Source: Fragilaria radians (taxonomy: Eukaryota; Bacillariophyta; Fragilariophyceae; Fragilariales; Fragilariaceae). Taken from it: DNA of 13,424 bases. The notes below the pieces were generated by a model. It worked only from the letters and a program-made list of their open reading frames with translations. It was not told the origin of the DNA and ran no database searches. Within the stretch, counting starts at the first letter, position 1, and every line of letters begins with the position of its first letter. The position numbers were made by a program, and so were the translations under genes. Below, piece after piece: positions 7,250 to 13,424 of the stretch. The stretch lies in NCBI GenBank assembly GCA_900642245.1, contig CAAAJI010000780.1:16456-29879 (forward strand), written 5' to 3'.

Positions 7250-7865
7250 ATGAAGTTTGTGGACAATAACATTCAAATTAGTTTCCGATATGAACGGAGA
7301 CCCATGCCAACAAAAGATATCCATGATGGACATGCTAGTCACGACGGAAAGTATATCGTGTACACAATAGATATATCAAAAGATTTTGGGGAAAATATGA
7401 GACTGATGACTATTGAATGTTGGGCTCGTGGCCAAGTGCCGTCTGTTGAACCCGCTAAACTAATTGATGGTTGGGAAGACATGGAAGAGGATGAAGTCGA
7501 TATGAAAACCACAAAAGATATAGATGAAAGTGAAGATACCAATTCACTTCAGTCAGAACAAGCAGATATCAGTCAAGAAGTAGATATGCATGAAAGTAAG
7601 GATGACAATGTCTCACTAAAAAACGGATGATGATGATGATGATGCCGACAGGTTTACTGCCAGCATGGATCCTGATGTATTAGAGACACTTAAATCTAGC
7701 TCGGGTTTTGAAGTTGAAGACGAATTCATGTTGTTTTTGCTAATGACTTTTCCTTATTGGGAACAAGAATGGGACTTAGTTGGATTTGCACTCGATGCGA
7801 TTTTCGGCGATGACGACGATGATGAAGTTATTGAATTCGACGAAGAAGGTAATGAGATTAGATGA
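7250..7865 (+). pseudogene. Acidic p32/MAM33-like protein, frameshifted
   Basis: Two overlapping frames make one protein of about 205 residues. The first runs 7250-7630 and the second, about 7620-7865, ends FDEEGNEIR. They join by a single-base slip in the run of six A at 7618-7623, just before six Asp codons. The layout resembles p32/MAM33 (mitochondrial glycoprotein family): a beta-rich part with YTIDISKDFG and MRLMTIECWA, an acidic loop, DRFTASMDPDVLETL, then a C-terminal helix region and an acidic tail. The family's N-terminal transit peptide is missing, and the ORF starts 12 bp after the LTR of element B, so the 5' end was probably lost. In-frame coding may extend a few codons upstream of the ATG. 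The assignment is tentative; the frameshift could also be a sequencing error. Confidence 0.5.
7626..7643 (+). repeat. (GAT)6 microsatellite coding for Asp
   Basis: Six GAT triplets follow directly on an A6 run. They encode an Asp run in the second frame of the p32-like gene, and the first frame terminates inside them. Confidence 0.9.
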
Positions 7866-7951
7866 TAATGTGCTCACATTAAGCACTTCTTTTCAAAAAG
7901 AAAATATGTTGTTAACTGATAACTCTATGCTAATTCTCTGCACTAAAAATG

Positions 7952-10900
7952 TCACTCTTGAATCAATTTAATTTCATGGAAAGGTTTCACGCTTGATAGT
8001 ACCGAAGAATAGGTACTTTCGAGCCATTCTACTTTCGCAATGTTTCCCCATTCTCGGTTTCGTTCAATTGACTGGATCAAGTAGTTTTTCGCTTTCCTTA
8101 TGTTGCCTTCACGAAGATTCAAATGCATAACCCTTTGATAAGCATATGTTTCGAAAGCAACGAAACGAATATCTTTCAATTCTGTAATGGCTTGATCGAA
8201 TTCTTTTGTCGTATCCTTCTTATCAATTATTGCTGACCATTCTGCATTGAGAAAAGACAAAAGAGGTTTGCCATCAGGTGCATTTGAGAACCGCCGTCCA
8301 ATCATTTTCATGTGACTTCGTGCAATTGTAACATACTTCCTTTGGCAAGTCTTCTTATATAGGGAAAGGGCAGCCAGCACAATTTGTGAGGCAAGCAGAA
8401 GGAAATCAAAATAATTTTTTTGCTTAGGAAGGTTTTTTATTGCCACAGGAAGGACATCCTTCAATTGATCCCAATCCTCAAAACTAAGCGAAAGAATCAT
8501 TTGGAAAAAGGAAATACTACGGAGTGGCACATCGTCATTCTCGCGTTTCGCACTCTCAAGCTGGATTTTCGCATTCATGACTTTTCCCGTTAAAATTGAA
8601 GGATCATTACTCTGACCCAAGAGATTCAAGGTGAACTGCCACAAAATGATATTAGCAGTCCACATTTGATTGGCTTGATATTCCTTCATTTGCTGACAGT
8701 ACTTCTTCTGCTCTTTCTCAAGCGTAGCTAGGGGTAAACCAAGGTAATATTGCATTTCGAGATAACCTGTGATGCTATAAAATGCGACTGTTTTGTCAGA
8801 GTTACTTTTCCATCCTTGTTCGTAGCTTTCTAACATGGTTTCAACTATTTCGTATAAATGAGAGCGTGAAGGCAAGAGGAAGCCTGCAACCGCAAATATC
8901 GATAATGATCTTGCCGCAAAACTGGTTATTGATCTTTTTGATAATTCCATAGCAATGGTTTCAAATTGATTCGCGATATCTGAATTTCCCATAGACTTGA
9001 CGATTAGTGCGTATGATGCAAGTGCACTTGCAGTTATTGGAGAAATTCCAAATTTTATCGACAGTCTGATTTGCCGAAGAATCGTGTAAAGATATAAACT
9101 TTGTGAATACGTAAACATGTAAGGCAAAATGATTGCGTAAACATGTAGTACGGCAACCTTTGTCTCATCCGACATTTCGGGAAGAGTCAGAAAACTTTCA
9201 GGCTTGAGAGTTTTCAATTCCGACCTGGTTCTAGCGAATTCTATAGCAAGTCGGGCAAAAGAAGGGTGGAGTGGTATTACTTCCCCGAGCTCGTTCTTCA
9301 TCACATTCTGAAAAGCGTATTTGAGCATTCCTGCTACGTCGTTGCGATAACCAAGGCATCGAATTTTTGTGTAATGGGCACGCAGGCGATCGTTTTGCAA
9401 TCGAGATCTTTGTAAAAGAATTTGCACAGAATCGTTGCACTCTTCGAAGGAGCCTGCTAAGCTCAGAATCTCTGCATTTGTATTGTAGAGATCTATACAG
9501 ATTTCATAATTCGTGGACCAATCAGACTCTGCAATCAGTGTTATCCCGTATGACAAAAACTGACGAGCATTGTTTAGCGACATTTTTGATGCTGCTGTGT
9601 TTGCAGCAGAATAAAGAAGGTGAAGAATTTCTAACCGCTCCGTGTCTTCGTCTATTAAGCCAGATGAGAGGATAAAGTTATTCGCTGCAAGAACTAGTAA
9701 GGTTTCCTGATCCTCTTGTGAATCCTTGAGAAGTTTACTTATTCCACGGCCAACCTGCAGATGAATGGCACCTCGTTCTGTATCGGATTCTACAGAATGA
9801 TAAAGATAGTCTTGATATGAATCATGAAGAAATTTATATCTTCCAGGCGAAACTTCTTCTAGAAGACCAATAATTTTCGCACTTTCCAAGGATTTTCTTA
9901 ATTTCTCCATATTTGAATCATCATCAATTCTTTGTAACGAATCTGAAGTCCCATGCCACTTGGAATAAAATAGCACTCGAAGTTGAAATGAATGACCTAT
10001 GTAGGAAGCAAGTCTCAAGATCTCTTGTACGTCGGCTTCAAGGATGAATATTTTTTTCGCAATGATTTCCTTAGGATCGTCCGAAACTTCGGTTTCTATG
10101 AGAGCTAAATTCCATTCCCAACTATACGTCTCGTCTGAGTACACGAGAAGTTCCTTTCGAGCTAAGAAATTTAGAAGATTGACGATTGCATGCGGATTTC
10201 CATCTGTTTTTTGAAGAATTAGATTCGAAAGGGGTTAGACGGAATCACTCGTTATGTGCAATAGGTGTATTAACATTGAGCTAATTTCCTGTAAGTCAAG
10301 ATTAGTTACTTTCAGCTCAACGACATTAAGGACCTTTGATAGGTCATTATTCAATCCTAAGGCTTCTTTACCGTCGAATTCATTATCGCGATACGCTATG
10401 CAAATGAGAGTAAACTTTGAGTCCTCGTCACTAATCAATGCTCGAATGACTTCAATCGAAAATTCATCGGCCCATTGAATGTCATCCAAGAATATCAAAA
10501 TTGGATGAGCTTCGGATGAAGCGACCCGAAAAAATTTCATGCATGCCTGCTTAAATAGAAGAAAATCTTCTGTATTGATGGTGTAGCGATCTCTGCCTTC
10601 ATTATGGTGACACATGATTTTTGCAATGCTCGACACTACACGCGATAAAATCATACCATCAGATCCCAACGCCGAAGTAATTTCTCGTTTTCGGATATCA
10701 AAAGGATCACTTTGTAAAATGAGATCACAGACATCGGAAATGGCAGCAGAGACAGCCGAAAAAGGTTCTTTCACTGTCTGTAGCTGATCAAATTTTCCAG
10801 TGACGAAATAACCACTGTCCTTGAACGTTACAACCCTTCTCAAGGAATCAACAAGAGATGATTTACCTGTCCCCGAAACTCCATGAATCAGGATGACTTC

Positions 10901-11095
10901 AGATTTTCCCATGGAGGCTCGCTCGTAAGCATCAAGTAAACTTGTTGTTTGTGTCCTACGTCCAAATAGAGTAGCACATGATGAAAAATCAGAATGTACT
11001 TGTATATCAGTTGTTAGCACACTGACAGCGCAATCGAAATTGTTTGCTCTACGATTTGCAATCGCGGCCTCAGTGGACGCATCAGAGTCCGACAT
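7952..11095 (-). pseudogene. STAND-type AAA ATPase with TPR repeats, one in-frame stop
   Basis: This is a single frame of 1048 codons interrupted only by TAA at 10235-10237 (codon 287). The start ATG at 11095 is the first after an upstream in-frame TGA. Residues about 43-230 form an AAA_16 domain: LFGRRTQT entry motif, Walker A GVSGTGKS at 72-79, GKFDQ at 100-104 and Walker B IFLDD at 201-205. The lid follows (QKTDGNPHAI just after the stop). The rest is helical TPR-like sequence, ending with REWGNIAKVEWLE, the closing motif of this region in bacterial and algal multidomain kinases. Such proteins are often called AAA ATPase or, misleadingly, Orc1/Cdc6-like; they act as NTP-driven signalling scaffolds. 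No kinase, cyclase or histidine-kinase domain is attached. The stop may be a recent null allele or a sequencing error, because no other damage is seen in 3.1 kb. Confidence 0.85.
10235..10237 (-). other. In-frame TAA inside the AAA-TPR gene
   Basis: The minus-strand reading is ITSDSV, stop, PLSNLILQKT. Both sides are family-conserved lid sequence and stay in one frame, so this is a point change within an exon rather than a gene end. Confidence 0.85.
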
Positions 11096-11107
11096 GTTTT
11101 TTGATCT

Positions 11108-11743
11108 ACGGTGATTGTGTCACGGTCTTTTGAATATAACGAATGCTGGTAGTGACCAAATGACTGCACGGCTTATGGGAGTGGAACAAAACTACGATTA
11201 CATTAATTCTAGACCGTCTTTGTTTTTCGCCATCATAACATTTTTGTATGATTTCGCAATCCACAAGGTTTTCTCCTATGTGTTTGAATTTTTTTTACTA
11301 TTTATTATTATCCGCACGCAAAGTCATTCGAATCATCAATATTCCACTTAAGTATTCAAAGACCCAGATAGATGTCCCGCTTTATTTAGCCTTTTGAAGA
11401 AGAAAGACGCAACATCCGTTAAATTTTGACCAGACAGGTTGTTAAGTTAGTAAAGCTTTTCTACTTTGCTTCAAAGTTGAGTACACATGAACTGACTATT
11501 AAGCCTGTAAGATTGTCCAAGAACTAGGTAATACTAGGTTTTTGATTATGCACCCACACTAATTTGAGCATTTAGTGGAGTGTTTGCAATTTGTGAAAAA
11601 ATTGGCACCACTCCTGACATGTCTCTATTTAAACGTCGTACCAAGCAGTAACTGTTTGCAATGATTGACACTTTGGAAATTGTAAGTCTAGGATCCAGCA
11701 CTCCATGATATTGCAAAATATTGAAGATGATGATGTTAAGTAA
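11108..11743 (+). repeat. Direct repeat, copy 2, upstream region of the AAA-TPR gene
   Basis: This is the second copy of the segment at 1-690. It begins 12 bp upstream of the ATG at 11095, so its first 242 bp, identical to 1-242, should contain the promoter and 5' leader of that gene. The distal part (11350-11743) has diverged by substitutions and indels. Beyond 11743 the flanks differ: here unique sequence, at copy 1 the end of element A. No clear promoter motif could be identified. Confidence 0.9.
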
Positions 11744-12114
11744 CAAGTCGCATAACCTTTTGATGAAATTCTGTTGTGGTTTCATCAAGGATAAAATGCA
11801 GTGATTCTAGCCTTGGTAGCAATTGAGTTTACAGACATCACATGAATGGCACCCTGATACTCACACCCTCACTGGTAAAAACAAATGTTAGATTATTTTG
11901 GGAAATTCCTCAATAACCTTTTGCGAAGCCTTACAACGTATTTCTTCTTATAATTCCAAATTATTTTCCTATTCATTATACATTGTATTTTCGAGATTTC
12001 AGTTAGATCCATAACAAATTCTTCGAAGTTTTTTGATTACAAACGGTCTTAGATTGTATTTCTTGTTGAATAATCAGCTTTTTTCAATAACTGATGGCAA
12101 TTCACGAATCTGAA
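11744..12114. other. Intergenic stretch with no recognisable gene
   Basis: Stops are frequent in the frames I read on the minus strand. I see no gene, RNA structure or repeat here. It separates the direct repeat from the 3' end of the TPR gene on the right and probably holds that gene's 3' untranslated region. Confidence 0.6.
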
Positions 12115-12173
12115 TCATGGTGCCATTGAATTTGAATTTTTAACATCCATGCCAAAGACACTGAGATCAAAAT

Positions 12174-12252
12174 CTTGTTCCTGTACAATAACGGGAAGCA
12201 TTAAAGCCAAAGTTTCAAAGAATATTACAGAGGCATTTTTTAAATTCTATAC
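12174..12252 (-). other. Possible 3'-terminal intron of the TPR gene
   Basis: On the minus strand AAG/GTATAG (donor at 12252) is followed by a T-rich stretch and TTGTACAG (acceptor at 12181, 72 bp) or a further AAG 7 bases on (12174, 79 bp). The length suits diatom introns. The longer version keeps an open frame with DFDLSVFGMD and stops at 12115-12117; the shorter one stops after a few codons. This is splice-site reading by eye, without homology support. Confidence 0.3.
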
Positions 12253-13424
12253 CTTCTTTTCCCAAGTGACCATACTTTCTTTTAGAAGAATCATCAATGC
12301 TATCTTCGCTCTTTCCATGAGCATTCGAATCAAACATTGAAGGCGTAGCTTCAATCATCAAAGAGTCTGCTATTTCCTCTCCTTCTGAATCGTCCTCCAT
12401 CGAGTTTATAGTGTCTAATGAAATTTTCGCTTGCCTGACAAGGAATGCTTCTGTGTTATCATCTTGCATAGCATACACAACTCTCATCAACAACATTCTT
12501 CCCTTATCCAGTAGTGATTGTAGGTCAAAGTCTCCATGAATTTGCAATCCTGCTAAAAGGCTACAGATCTCTCCAATGATTGCATTTCCCTTGAACTGCA
12601 AATCAGGATCAAAACTTCCATGCTCAGGCTGCATAACCCAGTGAGTAATCTGATAAAGTATTTCTTCGTCCATATCTTCTTCTTCAATCATTTGATGGAT
12701 TCGAAAAAGATATGCAATAGGATTGAACATTTGAATCCATGTGGTGGAGGATCCACCTAAATCGTGATAGGGATTTATGGCATGAGTAAAGAGAATTGCA
12801 TCAGCATCTGAGGCTCTCCCTAAAGACTTTAAGACCATCAATATCGGAAAAATCAGTTCCATGATTGTGTCGACATCCCTCAAATCGTAATGTGGGAGTA
12901 GATTTTCAATCACAAAGTCAATTTGCCTTTCAGCTTTTTTCCGCAGGCCTACAATGATATACCATTGAACAGACTTGGAAAAGCTTAAGGCAACAAAATC
13001 CTTCCCATATTCTCTTTGTATGGTCTGGGAAAAACGCTCAATCACATACATTTGCCCCAAAGCCTCTTGAGAAATAATTGCCTCATCGAATTTTCCTAAA
13101 CCAGCGAATAGTGAGGCTTTCATTGCTAGAGCACAAGCTATGTGGATTTCTTCGTTCCTTTCAGTGGCTTCTTGTAAAAACTTCTCTATATGAGATCGAT
13201 ATTCCCCGAGATTGTTGGAAGCCAAAGGGATCCCCTTGATAACAATGGAGCAAAGCCCAGAAAGAATCGGAAGTACTAGCTCAGTATTTAACTTCGCAGC
13301 AATTGGTGAAGTATTCATCATCTTGTAAGCGTCTTCGAAAAAAGTTGCACACTTTCCATGATTTCCAAGCTGAGAATGGCATCTGGCTATTCGAATGTGA
13401 AGACGTAAGATAAACTCTACAGTT
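12215..13424 (-). CDS. TPR-rich protein, C-terminal part (5' end off window)
   Basis: The frame is open to the window edge, giving about 402 codons; the N-terminus lies beyond 13424. The sequence is helical TPR-like throughout, with RCHSQLGNHGKC at the edge, MKASLFAGLGKFDEAIISQE, then PILMVLKSLGRASDAD and FNPIAYLFRI. This spacing resembles the C-terminal TPR array of diatom AAA-TPR proteins, some of which carry nucleotide-cyclase domains; the part that would tell is not in the window. The last 60 residues are acidic and Ser-rich (DDSEGEEIADS). If unspliced, the protein ends CNIL at 12215; a possible intron at 12174-12252 would give a different tail ending at 12115. It lies on the same strand as the AAA-TPR gene, 1.1 kb upstream of it, and may be a paralogue. 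Confidence 0.8.
   Translation of the reverse strand, partial: TVEFILRLHIRIARCHSQLGNHGKCATFFEDAYKMMNTSPIAAKLNTELVLPILSGLCSIVIKGIPLASNNLGEYRSHIEKFLQEATERNEEIHIACALAMKASLFAGLGKFDEAIISQEALGQMYVIERFSQTIQREYGKDFVALSFSKSVQWYIIVGLRKKAERQIDFVIENLLPHYDLRDVDTIMELIFPILMVLKSLGRASDADAILFTHAINPYHDLGGSSTTWIQMFNPIAYLFRIHQMIEEEDMDEEILYQITHWVMQPEHGSFDPDLQFKGNAIIGEICSLLAGLQIHGDFDLQSLLDKGRMLLMRVVYAMQDDNTEAFLVRQAKISLDTINSMEDDSEGEEIADSLMIEATPSMFDSNAHGKSEDSIDDSSKRKYGHLGKEGIEFKKCLCNIL

Noticed and set aside
9231..9675. Extra open frames inside the AAA-TPR gene
   Set aside because: They overlap a long family-consistent frame and have no domain-like features.
10192..10297. Intron removing the in-frame stop of the AAA-TPR gene (45- or 106-bp GT-AG choices)
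   Set aside because: The stretch encodes the conserved AAA lid on both sides of the stop (SSMLIHLL and QKTDGNPHAI), so it is exonic; the shorter choice is also very short for an intron.
1..11743. The two direct repeats as LTRs of one large 11-kb element
   Set aside because: They do not begin TG and end CA, have no adjacent primer-binding site or polypurine tract, and enclose cellular genes and retroelements in mixed orientation. A duplicated gene-upstream segment explains them better.
1..13424. CRISPR arrays, tRNA or rRNA genes, bacterial operons
   Set aside because: No regular spaced repeats, cloverleaf-like sequence or rRNA signature was noticed, and gene content is eukaryotic.

Overview
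The window looks like nuclear DNA of a eukaryotic alga, most likely a diatom. The DNA is AT-rich. There are no operons or Shine-Dalgarno sites. It carries decayed Ty1/copia retroelements of the kind common in diatoms (CoDi type), and two large STAND/AAA-TPR signalling-type proteins of a family expanded in diatoms. This assignment rests on recognising protein families by eye, not on a search.

Layout. Positions 1-690 are the first copy of a direct repeat; the second copy is 11108-11743, immediately upstream of the start codon of the AAA-TPR gene. Positions about 687-5996 hold copia element A on the minus strand (gag, protease, integrase, reverse transcriptase, RNase H in order). It has no LTR of its own, at least six frameshifts, many in-frame stops and a lost catalytic Asp in the reverse transcriptase. 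A 408-bp solo LTR (3730-4137) sits inside its integrase region with a perfect 5-bp target duplication. Positions about 6010-7238 hold the 3' end of a second copia element, B, on the plus strand: an RNase H fragment, polypurine tract and 320-bp 3' LTR. B is itself interrupted by a 266-bp solo LTR (6517-6782) with a perfect 5-bp target duplication. A and B meet head to head with both 5' ends missing.

The cellular genes follow. At 7250-7865 (+) is a small acidic protein, tentatively p32/MAM33-like, starting 12 bp after the LTR of B and broken by one frameshift. At 7952-11095 (-) is a 1048-codon AAA-ATPase plus TPR protein that is intact except for one in-frame TAA. At 12215-13424 (-) is the C-terminal part of another TPR-rich protein that runs off the window, with a possible 3'-terminal intron.

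Both large genes belong to STAND-type proteins that in other organisms are coupled to kinase, cyclase or histidine-kinase domains; no effector domain is visible here. The repeated promoter-proximal segment at position 1 suggests that a paralogue of the AAA-TPR gene lies just outside the left edge, so the region is probably a tandem AAA-TPR cluster invaded by nested retroelements.
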